A stretch of DNA of 64,000 nucleotides from an uncultured Nitrosospira sp. GTDB taxonomy: Bacteria; Nitrospirota; Nitrospiria; Nitrospirales; Nitrospiraceae. The notes beneath the pieces were generated by a model. It worked only from the letters and a program-made list of their open reading frames with translations. It was not told where the DNA came from and searched no databases. Below are positions 10,749 to 18,811 of this stretch, piece by piece; the stretch's first letter is position 1, and every line of letters begins with the position of its first letter. The position numbers were made by a program, and so were the translations under genes. The DNA is taken from the NCBI GenBank assembly GCA_900696515.1, contig CAADGK010000015.1:62001-126000 (forward strand), given 5' to 3'.

Positions 10749-11426
10749 ATGTCACGTTGGAATCTTCCTGCACTGATCGACCATACCGTCTTGAGGCCGG
10801 AGGCAACGAAGCACGATGTCCTTCGGCTCTGCGAGGAGGCGAAGGCCCACGGGTTTACCGTCATATTTGTCCCGCCTTGTTACGTTGATGAGGCAGCCGC
10901 GGCGATCGCGGGTACGAATATTCGGCTTGGAATCCCGATCGGGTTTCCCCTGGGTGGGCATACGACGAACACCAAAGTTGCTGAAGCGGTCGAGGCGGTC
11001 TCTCGCGGAGCCCGGGTGTTGGATATGGTGCTGAACGTCAGCAGATTGAAATCCGGAGACCATGACGCCGTACGGACGGATATTGCTGAAGTCGTGAAGG
11101 CGACGCCGGGGGTTGAGCACAAAGTCATTCTGGAGACCTGTTGTCTGACTTACGAAGAGAAACGCACGGCCTGTCATCTCGTCGTGGAGGCTGGAGCAGA
11201 GTATGTGAAGACGTCGACGGGGTTCGGTGCAGCAGGAGCGACCGTGGAAGATGTGCGCTTACTGAAAGAGACGGTGGCAGGGAAGGCCAAGGTCAAGGCG
11301 TCAGGTGGGATCCGGGATTGGAAGACGACGCTCGCGATGCTTGAGGCCGGCGCGGATCGGATCGGCACGAGTGCCGGCCTGACGATTCTTGAGCAATGGC
11401 GCGCATCGGTAGGCCGGAATGGATAG
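10749..11426 (+). CDS. deoC: Deoxyribose-phosphate aldolase
   Basis: This encodes 225 residues. DeoC splits 2-deoxyribose 5-phosphate into acetaldehyde and glyceraldehyde 3-phosphate in deoxynucleoside catabolism. The Schiff-base lysine lies in EYVKTSTGFG (about residue 155), and the second conserved lysine in KVKASGGIRDW (about residue 182) is present. The start follows the mltG stop by three bases, with GGAG 11 bases upstream. The next gene, deoB, makes its substrate; the two are separated by 256 bases in which I see no gene. Confidence 0.96.
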   Translation: MSRWNLPALIDHTVLRPEATKHDVLRLCEEAKAHGFTVIFVPPCYVDEAAAAIAGTNIRLGIPIGFPLGGHTTNTKVAEAVEAVSRGARVLDMVLNVSRLKSGDHDAVRTDIAEVVKATPGVEHKVILETCCLTYEEKRTACHLVVEAGAEYVKTSTGFGAAGATVEDVRLLKETVAGKAKVKASGGIRDWKTTLAMLEAGADRIGTSAGLTILEQWRASVGRNG

Positions 11427-11682
11427 CCTGGTGGAAGCAGTGGGATCACGTTCTCGCCATCACGCGGGCTGGTCAGGCATGCTTACAGCATGAAGGATCT
11501 CACTGACTCGGGAAGTGTTTTCTCCCTGCCGGACGATAGCGGTGCGATCAAGTCGTTGTGACCCGTGCCGCTGACAAACTAGGCTTCGTTGCCAGAATCC
11601 TTTTTCGCCATGTCCGCTTGGATCCTCCCGTTGGTCCCATACGTCTCTATGTCGAATCCCGGTGATTTGGTAGAGTGAGCCG

Positions 11683-12840
11683 ATGATTAAGCGAGTCATC
11701 CTCCTTGTCATGGACGGGTGTGGGGTCGGAGCTTTGCCGGATGCGGCGGACTACGGCGATGCCGGGGCGAACACGCTTGTCCATCTTGCTGAGTCCGTTG
11801 GGGGACTCAGCCTCCCGAACTTAGAAATGCTTGGGTTGGGCCATGTCGCCCCGATCAAGGGTGTGCGGGCCATGGGGCAACCGAACGGGTGCTTTGGCCG
11901 TCTGGCCTTTGCCTCGGCAGGGAAAGATTCCGTGGTGGGCTATTGGGAGATAGGCGGGGTCATGCAGCATGACAGAGCAGCCGTCTGCCGTTCCGGTGTG
12001 CCCACGCCGATCGTGGATATGATCGAACAGGTGTTCGGCCGGAAGTCGATCGGCAGGGAGGTGGCGCTCATGGGCGCGATGCTGCGTCGGTACGGTGTGG
12101 AGCATATGGCGACGGGCGCGCCGATATTGTGGGCCGATGGAGGCAATACCTGTTTCCTGGCCATGCATGAATCCATCATGGCCGTATCGGAATTCCATCA
12201 TCGCTGTCGTGAGGTTCGAAAAACGGCAAAGGAGGCCGGGATTCAAATTCGTGTCGTCGCGCAGCCGGTGAGCGGAGGCCACGATCGGCTTCGCCCTCAC
12301 GCTGGGCGAAAAGACTGTGTGAGTGAGCCTTCCGGGGTCACGCTGTTCGATGCCTTGAGCCGATCCGGTCAGATTGCGATGGGGGTCGGGAAAGTCTATG
12401 ATCTCTTCAGCGGTCGAGGATTTACGAAAGCCTTTCCTGTCGCATCGGGGATCGCGGGCTTGGAGGAAGTGATCGGTATGTTGAACAAGGTTCCCAGAGG
12501 GCTCCTTGCCGCAAGTGTGGATCTGTGGTCGGAGGAGCCGGCGCAGACGGCCACGGCTCTGCAAGAGTTTGACCGTCGTTTGCCGGAGTTGTTTGAAAAG
12601 TTGCGCGTCGGCGACATGCTCGTTGTGACCGGTGATCACGGGAGAGACGGCTCGTTGCCCGAGAAGACCTCGACGAGGGAATACGTGCCGCTCTGCGTTA
12701 CAGGGCCCAAACTGGCCCAAGGCGTCGATTTGGGGACAAGGGCGACTGCCGCAGACGTAGGGCAGACGATTGCCGATGCATTGGGTGCGGATCGGGTGCT
12801 CCACGGCGAGAGTTTTCTGAATGCGCTGAAGGCGGGGTAG
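11683..12840 (+). CDS. deoB: Phosphopentomutase
   Basis: This encodes 385 residues. DeoB interconverts (deoxy)ribose 1-phosphate and 5-phosphate using two metal ions, feeding DeoC. It belongs to the alkaline phosphatase superfamily: metal ligands appear in LVMDGCGVGALPDA at the N-terminus and VTGDHGRDGS near residue 320. The KDSVVGYWEI segment near residue 80, which carries the phosphorylated residue region, is present (the usual family form is a Thr-containing GHWE motif, so this variant is slightly unusual). The assignment is firm from overall length and context. Confidence 0.93.
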   Translation: MIKRVILLVMDGCGVGALPDAADYGDAGANTLVHLAESVGGLSLPNLEMLGLGHVAPIKGVRAMGQPNGCFGRLAFASAGKDSVVGYWEIGGVMQHDRAAVCRSGVPTPIVDMIEQVFGRKSIGREVALMGAMLRRYGVEHMATGAPILWADGGNTCFLAMHESIMAVSEFHHRCREVRKTAKEAGIQIRVVAQPVSGGHDRLRPHAGRKDCVSEPSGVTLFDALSRSGQIAMGVGKVYDLFSGRGFTKAFPVASGIAGLEEVIGMLNKVPRGLLAASVDLWSEEPAQTATALQEFDRRLPELFEKLRVGDMLVVTGDHGRDGSLPEKTSTREYVPLCVTGPKLAQGVDLGTRATAADVGQTIADALGADRVLHGESFLNALKAG

Positions 12841-12906
12841 ACGTGAAAGTGAGAAGAGAAAAGTGAGACGTGAAGGGTAAGGGGTGAAGGGGGAGGGGGA
12901 TGCCAA
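12841..12906 (+). repeat. Purine-rich GTGAAGGG-type repeat tract
   Basis: The interval directly after the deoB stop is an almost pure purine run of degenerate units (GTGAAAG, GTGAGA, GTGAAGGG, TAAGGGGTGAAGGGGGAGG). The same kind of tract flanks the four-helix-bundle gene near 54.4 and 54.8 kb. It may be a dispersed repeat family, or it may form unusual structure. No gene is in it. Confidence 0.5.
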
Positions 12907-12930
12907 GAAAGACCAGTTGGAAATGCCTAC

Positions 12931-13392
12931 ATGTCGTATGAAGTGAAACTCAAGGAACTAGGAGTGACGCTGCCGGATCCGCCGAAACCTGTGGCGAATT
13001 ACGTGCCGGTTGTTCAGGTAGGTGAGCTGTTATTTCTCTCCGGAGTCTTGCCATCGCGCGATGGCCAGCTCATCATGACCGGCAAGCTCGGTCAAGAATT
13101 GACGATCGAGCAGGGGAAAGAGGCCTCGCGAGCGGCGGTATTGAATGGATTAAGCATCATTCGGCATGCAGCCGGTTCGCTTGATCGTGTGAAGCGGATC
13201 GTCAAAATGGTCGGCCATATTGCCTCGGCGCCTGGATTTACCGATCAACCGCACGTGCTCAACGGGGCCTCGGATCTGCTCGTGTCCATATTCGGTGATG
13301 CCGGTCGTCATGCTCGTGTCGCCGTCGGTGCAGCAGAATTGCCTCGCCAGGCACCGGTGGAAATCGAATTGATCGTTCAGCTTCTCTCCTAG
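12931..13392 (+). CDS. RidA family protein (YjgF/YER057c/UK114)
   Basis: This encodes 153 residues. RidA-type proteins are trimeric enzymes that hydrolyse reactive enamine/imine intermediates such as 2-aminoacrylate. Family features include the N-terminal LGVTLPDPPKPVANYVPVVQVGELLFLSG and GDAGRHARVAVGAAELP near the end. The latter positions an Arg (about residue 129) where RidA binds the substrate carboxylate. The length and spacing resemble the longer YjgF-like subgroup rather than classical RidA (about 128 residues), so the exact substrate is unknown. The start has no strong ribosome-binding site. Confidence 0.85.
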   Translation: MSYEVKLKELGVTLPDPPKPVANYVPVVQVGELLFLSGVLPSRDGQLIMTGKLGQELTIEQGKEASRAAVLNGLSIIRHAAGSLDRVKRIVKMVGHIASAPGFTDQPHVLNGASDLLVSIFGDAGRHARVAVGAAELPRQAPVEIELIVQLLS

Positions 13393-13485
13393 TCTGCCTT
13401 GACTCTTCAAAAAACCACTTGTTAAAGTCGTGCATGGCGCACGTCATGGATTTTCCCTTCCCGTTTCTTTTCTGAAAGGCTACCC

Positions 13486-15219
13486 ATGCAACGAATTGCC
13501 GCGTTCACCACCTGCCTCGTGTTGTTGCTTCTGTCCGGTAACCAGGCATATGCAGCCGCTAAGAGTAAAGCGGTTGAGACCAAGGTTACGGTTGAGCTTT
13601 CGACCAACATGGTGACTCCCGGTGCGACAGTGACGCTCACCGGAAAGGGGTTTGGCCCCTTCAAGTCGACGGCGGTCAACAAGGTCATGGTGAATGGGCT
13701 GCCGGCCCTGGTGCAACGGTGGGAAACCGAGCTGATTGAGATCAAAGTGCCGTTCAAGGCGACCAGTGGATTCATCGAGGTCATGATCGGCAAGAAGAAG
13801 GTGCTCGCCGGGTTGTTGACGATCGTGACCCCGCAGATCGAGGACATCACACCGACGGAAGCCGAACGTGGGGCCACGCTTCAGATCACAGGCCGGCATT
13901 TCGGTCTGTCCGCGGGGGCGCGTGATCCCAACACGATGTTCGGGGTGAATGATGTGATCGTGGGCGGGGTGGTCGTGCGACCGCGGCGCTGGAAGGACGA
14001 CAGCATCGAGCTTGAGATCCCTGCCAATGCCACGAGCGGCGATGTGGTGGTTCGGTTGGCATCCTCGGATCCGCTTCCCGACGGATCCTGTTGTGCGCCT
14101 GTTGAATACGTCCGGAGCAATGCTGTTCCGCTGAAACTGATGCCGCTTATTCGGGTGGATCCAATCAGTGGCCCCGTCGGGACGAAGGTGGTGTTATTCG
14201 GCCAGGGGTTTGGGCAGTCGAAAGAACGGATGGATGACGGAGTGTTCATCGCGGGAAAGCCTGCAACCATTGCTCAGTGGAAAGACGACGTCATCGTGGT
14301 TCATGTCCCGCTTGATGCCGAGTCCGGTCCGCTGGCGCTGAGACTGCAGGGCCAAGAACGGGTGCTGGCACAGTTTACGGTTCATGTTCCTCATGTCGCG
14401 ACACTCAGCCCTTCCAGCGCTCCGATCGGGACATTGCTCAGGATCAACGGGGAACATTTTGGATTTTATTCGGAGAGCGGGACGACGCCGTACAACTTCA
14501 TGGATTTTAATACGGGTCAGAATCGTGTGGAGATCGGCGGAGTCCCGGCCGTGATCTATCGCTGGAACGACGATCGAATCGATGTGTGGGTCCCGTTCAG
14601 CGCGAAAAGCGGGAAGGTGGTGATCTATCGGAGCGCCACCAGGCCGAATCTCGGGGGACTCTGTTGTGCCGAACGAGGAACGATGGCGATTGAGGCAGGG
14701 GACTTTGCCCTGGTGACGCCCACGATCGAAGGCTATGATCCTAAATCAGCCGGGTTGGATGCCACGGTGACCATTAAAGGAAACGGGTTCGGGACATTCT
14801 TGAAGACCGCAGAACATGCCGACCTTGGATTAAACCAGAAGGCGTACAAACGGCGGTCCGACATTGAGATCAACGACCCGGAGGCTGGCACCACCGTCCT
14901 ATCGAACGTCTCACGCACGGAGGTGCTCTTCAATGGCGCGGCTGCTCTGGTGCAGTCGTGGACGGATCAGGAGATCGTGGTCAAAGTCCCACATCGCAAC
15001 CTGTACGGCATCGGCAAGAAAGGGGACTTCTTTGATGATCTTGCCACGGGGCCGCTGGTGGTCCGTCGAGGATCCTGGGATCTTTTGCCCGACGGCACCT
15101 GCTGCTCGCCGAAGAAATGGCTGACGGTGGAAGCCGGGCAGTTTACCATTGAAGCGAAGGGCCTTCCAGACGACGGCTACTGGACGAACAACAGACCTGA
15201 TGCGAGTACCAGTCAGTAA
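13486..15219 (+). CDS. Secreted protein with five TIG/IPT repeats and vicinal cysteines
   Basis: This encodes 577 residues. A signal peptide (ending around AYAAA, residue 25) is followed by about five immunoglobulin-like TIG/IPT units, each starting with a PxxxxxGTxVxxxGxxFG pattern, at roughly residues 38, 123, 222, 307 and 415. Three units carry adjacent cysteines at residues 202-203, 393-394 and 539-540 in similar contexts (DGSCC, GGLCC, DGTCC). TIG folds mediate binding, so a periplasmic or cell-surface role is likely, but no enzyme domain is present. GAAAGG precedes ATG 13486. The stop overlaps the next start (TAATG), indicating translational coupling. Confidence 0.85.
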   Translation: MQRIAAFTTCLVLLLLSGNQAYAAAKSKAVETKVTVELSTNMVTPGATVTLTGKGFGPFKSTAVNKVMVNGLPALVQRWETELIEIKVPFKATSGFIEVMIGKKKVLAGLLTIVTPQIEDITPTEAERGATLQITGRHFGLSAGARDPNTMFGVNDVIVGGVVVRPRRWKDDSIELEIPANATSGDVVVRLASSDPLPDGSCCAPVEYVRSNAVPLKLMPLIRVDPISGPVGTKVVLFGQGFGQSKERMDDGVFIAGKPATIAQWKDDVIVVHVPLDAESGPLALRLQGQERVLAQFTVHVPHVATLSPSSAPIGTLLRINGEHFGFYSESGTTPYNFMDFNTGQNRVEIGGVPAVIYRWNDDRIDVWVPFSAKSGKVVIYRSATRPNLGGLCCAERGTMAIEAGDFALVTPTIEGYDPKSAGLDATVTIKGNGFGTFLKTAEHADLGLNQKAYKRRSDIEINDPEAGTTVLSNVSRTEVLFNGAAALVQSWTDQEIVVKVPHRNLYGIGKKGDFFDDLATGPLVVRRGSWDLLPDGTCCSPKKWLTVEAGQFTIEAKGLPDDGYWTNNRPDASTSQ

Positions 15220-16205
15220 TGGTGATTCCGTCGAGCGTTATCCGCATTCGATCGTGTCTTCTCTCTATGTTGTTGCTTGCGGCGCTGGGGGGGGCGCAAG
15301 CAGCCGCAAGTAACGAGACCGCTCTTTCCCTTGCGATCCAGGCAAGCACGACAAAGTCCACCTTGCTGAGCATTCAGTTTGTCACGCCACAACATGGCTG
15401 GGCGGTGGGGTCAGGCGGAACGATACTCAAGACCATTGACGGCGGGAAGAAGTGGAGGCGAGTGCCTAGTGGCACGACTGCGTTGCTGATGTCGGTGTTC
15501 TTTGCGGACTCCTCGAACGGTTGGGTGACTGGTGCCGGAGGATGGCTCGGTCGCACGACGAACGGGGGAGAATCCTGGTCTCAACAGGTAGTCGAGACGC
15601 AGCAGCCGTTGTACGCCGTCTCTTTCCCGTCTCCCAACATCGGATGGATTGTCGGCGGCACCGGGACGATCCTTCATACTGCAGACGGCGGCCGGCATTG
15701 GAAAGAACAGATCAGCGGCACCACCGCGGCGCTCTATGCCGCACACTTTCTGGATGAGGAGAGAGGGACAATCGCGGGAGCGTTGGGAACGGTCCTGTTC
15801 ACATCCAATGGCGGCGCGACGTGGACCCCACAAGTTACGCAGAGTGCAGCGACCCTGTTCGATGTCTTTTTTACCGATGCCGCGACCGGCTGGGTGGTCG
15901 GTAATGCAGGCGCGTTGTTCCAAACGACGAACGGTGGTGCCGGCTGGGTAGATCAGACGCTGCCCTGCGGAAATACGTGTACGAAGCTCACGGATTTGCT
16001 GAAGGTCCGCTTCACCAACCGGCAGGAAGGCTGGATTGTTGGTGAGCGAGGCACGTTGTATCGGACGACCGACGCCGGTCTCACCTGGAGCGAGGGGAAA
16101 TCGATTGCCCCTGCGTCACTCTTCGGTCTCAGCTTTCCCGATGCTATGCAGGGGTGGGCGAGCGGGGAGAATGGGACCATCGTTCATCTGCAAATGACTC
16201 GTTGA
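15219..16205 (+). CDS. Secreted YCF48/BNR-type beta-propeller protein
   Basis: This encodes 328 residues. A signal peptide (to about residue 29, GGAQAAAS) leads into six or seven repeats of the form GWxVGxxGTIxxTxDGGxxW, typical of YCF48-like and BNR propellers related to the photosystem II assembly factor Ycf48. The organism has no sign of photosynthesis here, so the fold is more likely used as a periplasmic binding or assembly scaffold. A CGNTC pair sits near residue 250. ATG 15219 overlaps the TIG protein stop by one base, so the two proteins are probably made in matched amounts. Confidence 0.87.
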   Translation: MVIPSSVIRIRSCLLSMLLLAALGGAQAAASNETALSLAIQASTTKSTLLSIQFVTPQHGWAVGSGGTILKTIDGGKKWRRVPSGTTALLMSVFFADSSNGWVTGAGGWLGRTTNGGESWSQQVVETQQPLYAVSFPSPNIGWIVGGTGTILHTADGGRHWKEQISGTTAALYAAHFLDEERGTIAGALGTVLFTSNGGATWTPQVTQSAATLFDVFFTDAATGWVVGNAGALFQTTNGGAGWVDQTLPCGNTCTKLTDLLKVRFTNRQEGWIVGERGTLYRTTDAGLTWSEGKSIAPASLFGLSFPDAMQGWASGENGTIVHLQMTR

Positions 16206-16236
16206 ACGTACTGAAACGTACTCACAGGCAATAAGT

Positions 16237-16935
16237 TCATGCTGGGCGCGTGCTTCTGGTTGGTGACGATCCTTTGGGTCTGCCGCGAGGACGGAGCGTT
16301 GATTCCATACCAAACCGCTTTGCCATTCGGCTCACCCAGGCTTCGTTGCCGAAAGGACGTCCTCGCTGCACACTCACGCGAAGGGTTTCCAGCTCCTCGC
16401 CCGTTTCAGGGCGGTTTACCCGCGTCATCCAATTGCGCGGGGGAGGGACCGGCCAGTCACTCAGCCAGGCCTTCAGTTTCGCGTCCGTCTGAGCCCGTCG
16501 CCACAAACTGTTCCATCGCCAGTTTTCCGCCCGTCTGACCAGCTTGGCCCGCAGTGCATTGCGTTCCACATAGCGCGCGACGGTGAGAAAATGTTCGTCT
16601 GTCTGGACGGGGAAGGACTTGAAGCGGCCTTGATAGACGGGGCCGGTGCCCGCGGTCTCATGCTGGACATGCCAGCGTTGCGTATGGGTCACGGTGATCC
16701 AGCGGAGGATCTCCGAGAGCTCTCCATCCTGGCGAGGCCAGAGGAGGAGGTGCCAGTGATTGGGCATGAGGCAATAGGCGGCAATACGGATGCGGAACAT
16801 GGCGTGGGCCTCGGCCAGAATGGTTTCAAAGGCGATGTAATCCGAGGGGGTTTCAAACAACGGAAGTCGTCCCACCCGACGGTTCAAGACATGATAGGCG
16901 AGGTTGCCGGCAGCAAAGCGAGGACGACGTGGCAT
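16237..16935 (-). CDS. REP-associated tyrosine transposase (RAYT)
   Basis: This encodes 232 residues of the IS200/IS605-related Y1 transposase superfamily. The HUH motif is PNHWHLLLW (about residues 58-66), and the likely catalytic tyrosine lies in TVARYVERNAL (about residue 116). RAYTs act on short palindromic REP sequences in the genome rather than moving themselves. The ATG at 16935 has AAGG six bases upstream; the longer frame uses a TTG. The C-terminal 40 residues are basic and variable. A CCGACCCC motif lies upstream at 16983-16990 and is repeated in the candidate REP element at 17406-17479. Confidence 0.87.
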   Translation of the reverse strand: MPRRPRFAAGNLAYHVLNRRVGRLPLFETPSDYIAFETILAEAHAMFRIRIAAYCLMPNHWHLLLWPRQDGELSEILRWITVTHTQRWHVQHETAGTGPVYQGRFKSFPVQTDEHFLTVARYVERNALRAKLVRRAENWRWNSLWRRAQTDAKLKAWLSDWPVPPPRNWMTRVNRPETGEELETLRVSVQRGRPFGNEAWVSRMAKRFGMESTLRPRGRPKGSSPTRSTRPA

Positions 16936-16982
16936 AGGTAACCTTGTACCCAACCCTGTATGAAGTTGTCAAGAAAAGAGCC

Positions 16983-16990
16983 CCGACCCC
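16983..16990. repeat. CCGACCCC motif next to the RAYT gene
   Basis: This eight-base motif, 47 bases upstream of the RAYT start codon, is identical to the right arm of the inverted-repeat element at 17406-17479. RAYT genes are commonly flanked by the REP motif they recognise, so it is a candidate recognition site. Confidence 0.4.
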
Positions 16991-17020
16991 ATATTACCCA
17001 AGGAAAGAAGGAGCACCTTG

Positions 17021-17194
17021 CTAGCTTGCGGCAACGGTCTCGGATTCTTTCGCCGCGAGACTGTTGCGGCGATTCTTGGAAATGGTGCGGTCGATGATCG
17101 CGCCGCAATTGAGACATTTCCAGGCATAGAAGACGAGAAAGAAATCCGAGAATCGCTCCAGCAACATCGTTCCTTTGCACTTCGGACATTCCAT
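17021..17194 (-). CDS. 57-residue zinc-ribbon protein
   Basis: ATG 17194 is preceded by a strong AGGAGGG and opens a 57-codon frame below the usual caller cutoff. It carries two C-x2-C pairs, CPKC at residues 3-6 and CLNC at residues 27-30, which should bind one zinc ion. Between them is a hydrophobic and aromatic segment (FSDFFLVFYAW), and the end is basic. I recall similar short proteins as hypothetical in related bacteria, with no known function. It is on the same strand as the RAYT gene and directly upstream of it, but nothing links them functionally. Confidence 0.72.
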   Translation of the reverse strand: MECPKCKGTMLLERFSDFFLVFYAWKCLNCGAIIDRTISKNRRNSLAAKESETVAAS

Positions 17195-17405
17195 CGATCC
17201 CTCCTAGGATAGCTAGGTTGACTGCTACCGATGCAGTCAAGCAAGAACGGCGCCAACGTGGCGGGAGAAAGAACGTGAATATTATCAGGCTACGTAGGTA
17301 TATCTAATTGTGCGCGTTCATAATATTGACACGGTAAGGGCGGGCACGCGTCAAGAATTTGGCGCGCCGGTATATACGTGGCGTCGATATAAATGTGTAT
17401 ATAAA

Positions 17406-17479
17406 GGGGTCGGGAGTAGTTTAATCACGGTCGACCGAGGTAAAGGGCGGTCAGTCCGCGAATGGCTGCATCCGACCCC
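17406..17479. repeat. Candidate REP/RAYT-associated element
   Basis: GGGGTCGG at 17406-17413 and its exact reverse complement CCGACCCC at 17472-17479 bound 58 bases. The motif is also present near the RAYT gene. The arrangement suggests a short non-autonomous element mobilised by the RAYT. The rest of 17195-17876 (about 680 bases) holds only a weak GTG-started frame at 17310-17564 that I do not support. Confidence 0.45.
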
Positions 17480-17876
17480 CTATTCAAGATTCGTCCATGA
17501 ATATCGACCGGGTATGTTCAGCACTGTTCTTGATGGTCGAACGGGGTGTAGGATCTCCGCATAGTTCAGGGCGTGCCCATCGAGGAAAGGTGGAAGGATG
17601 GGATGCGTTTCTATGGTAGAGTTTAACGAGAAGCGCGTGGAGGATCAGCGGACATACACGATTGCCCAATCTCCCTTGACGGGACAGACATTGTTTCAGC
17701 GGGGAGCTGTGGGGTACTTTGGCCAAGGTCGGCGTATATGTCAAGGTGTGACGTGATGTGAGGGCGAGAGGCTGCTATCTAGATCGGTCCTCTCCTGCTA
17801 GGATCTGAGTATGGGACGGCATGTTTGCGCAGCAAGGTGTCCTCACAAGGATATTGGGACTGGAGGAATCATCGTC

Positions 17877-18593
17877 ATGCGATACTTTCTATGGTTGTTC
17901 ATCACGGCATTCACGGTTGCGTTATTCACAGGATCAGGGTATTGCGAATCGGGGGCAAGTAAGCCGGATACGGGAAAATCACCGACAGATATTCCCATGC
18001 TGTCTAATACGGTGCCGCAAGCTGAGAAAGTGGGTCAGACGATGATGGTGGATAAACTCTCCAATGCGGTCGGGAGTGAATATGTGATCGGTGCGGAAGA
18101 TGTATTGGACATTACCGTCTGGAGGAATCCGGACCTGTCCCGGCAAGTGCAAGTACGTCCCGACGGGCGCATTTCAATGCCGATCATTCGGGACGTGGTC
18201 GCCGTAGGGAAAACGCCCACCAGACTGGCTGAAGAAATGACGAATCGACTCAAGGAATATGTCCAAAACCCGGTTGTGGCGGTGACTTTGAAGGAGGTCA
18301 ATAGCTCCAATATCTTTCTGCTCGGCGAGGTGGCGAACCCGGGCAAGTATCCGCTGAAGAGCAAAACGACGCTCTTACAGGGCATTACCATCGCGGGAGG
18401 ATTTAAGGAGACGGCGGCGAGAAATCAGATCGTCATTTTCCGGTTTACGGACGTTGCTCCGGGGCTGAAACGCTTTACGGCGAGCTACGACGATATCGTG
18501 CTCCGCAGCGGAATAGCCGATAACTTTGAATTGAAGCCAGGGGATACCCTCGTGGTCCCGAGTGAATCCATGGTGGTGTTCCCCGGACGGTAG
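17877..18593 (+). CDS. Polysaccharide export (Wza-like) protein with SLBB domain
   Basis: This encodes 238 residues. A signal peptide (MRYFLWLFITAF to about residue 23) precedes a Poly_export domain (YVIGAEDVLDITVWRNPDLS, VRPDGRISMP) and an SLBB domain (IFLLGEVANPGKYPLK, GITIAGGFKETA). Such proteins form the periplasmic/outer-membrane channel for extracellular polysaccharide export. There is no lipobox, so it may be periplasmic. GGAGG ten bases upstream supports ATG 17877; the frame is open further upstream but has no signal peptide there. No glycosyltransferase or Wzc gene is adjacent, which is unusual for this family. Confidence 0.88.
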   Translation: MRYFLWLFITAFTVALFTGSGYCESGASKPDTGKSPTDIPMLSNTVPQAEKVGQTMMVDKLSNAVGSEYVIGAEDVLDITVWRNPDLSRQVQVRPDGRISMPIIRDVVAVGKTPTRLAEEMTNRLKEYVQNPVVAVTLKEVNSSNIFLLGEVANPGKYPLKSKTTLLQGITIAGGFKETAARNQIVIFRFTDVAPGLKRFTASYDDIVLRSGIADNFELKPGDTLVVPSESMVVFPGR

Positions 18594-18685
18594 GGCGAGG
18601 GGAGAGAGGCCTGCTGGAAACGAGACAGGTGGGATGAGTTCGCCGCAAAATGACGGAAGAGCCGATCCATTTACGCTGACCGCGT

Positions 18686-18703
18686 GTCTCAATGATTTGA
18701 GAC
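18686..18703. other. Short perfect hairpin between convergent genes
   Basis: GTCTCAA and TTGAGAC form a seven-base stem around a TGAT loop in the 218-base gap between the export protein gene and the convergent epimerase gene. It lacks a T-run on either strand, so it is only a weak terminator candidate. Confidence 0.3.
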
Positions 18704-18811
18704 CGGCAATGCAACGGATTCCAATGCATCATGAGAGTCAAGCCAAAATCGTTGCTCCAAGTCAGGGATACTGGACAGGAATGCAATGAAACAGGCCGGT
18801 GTAAGCTCGAG

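Noticed and set aside
17310-17564. GTG-started 84-codon frame
   Set aside because: No ribosome-binding site or recognisable pattern, and it crosses the candidate REP element.
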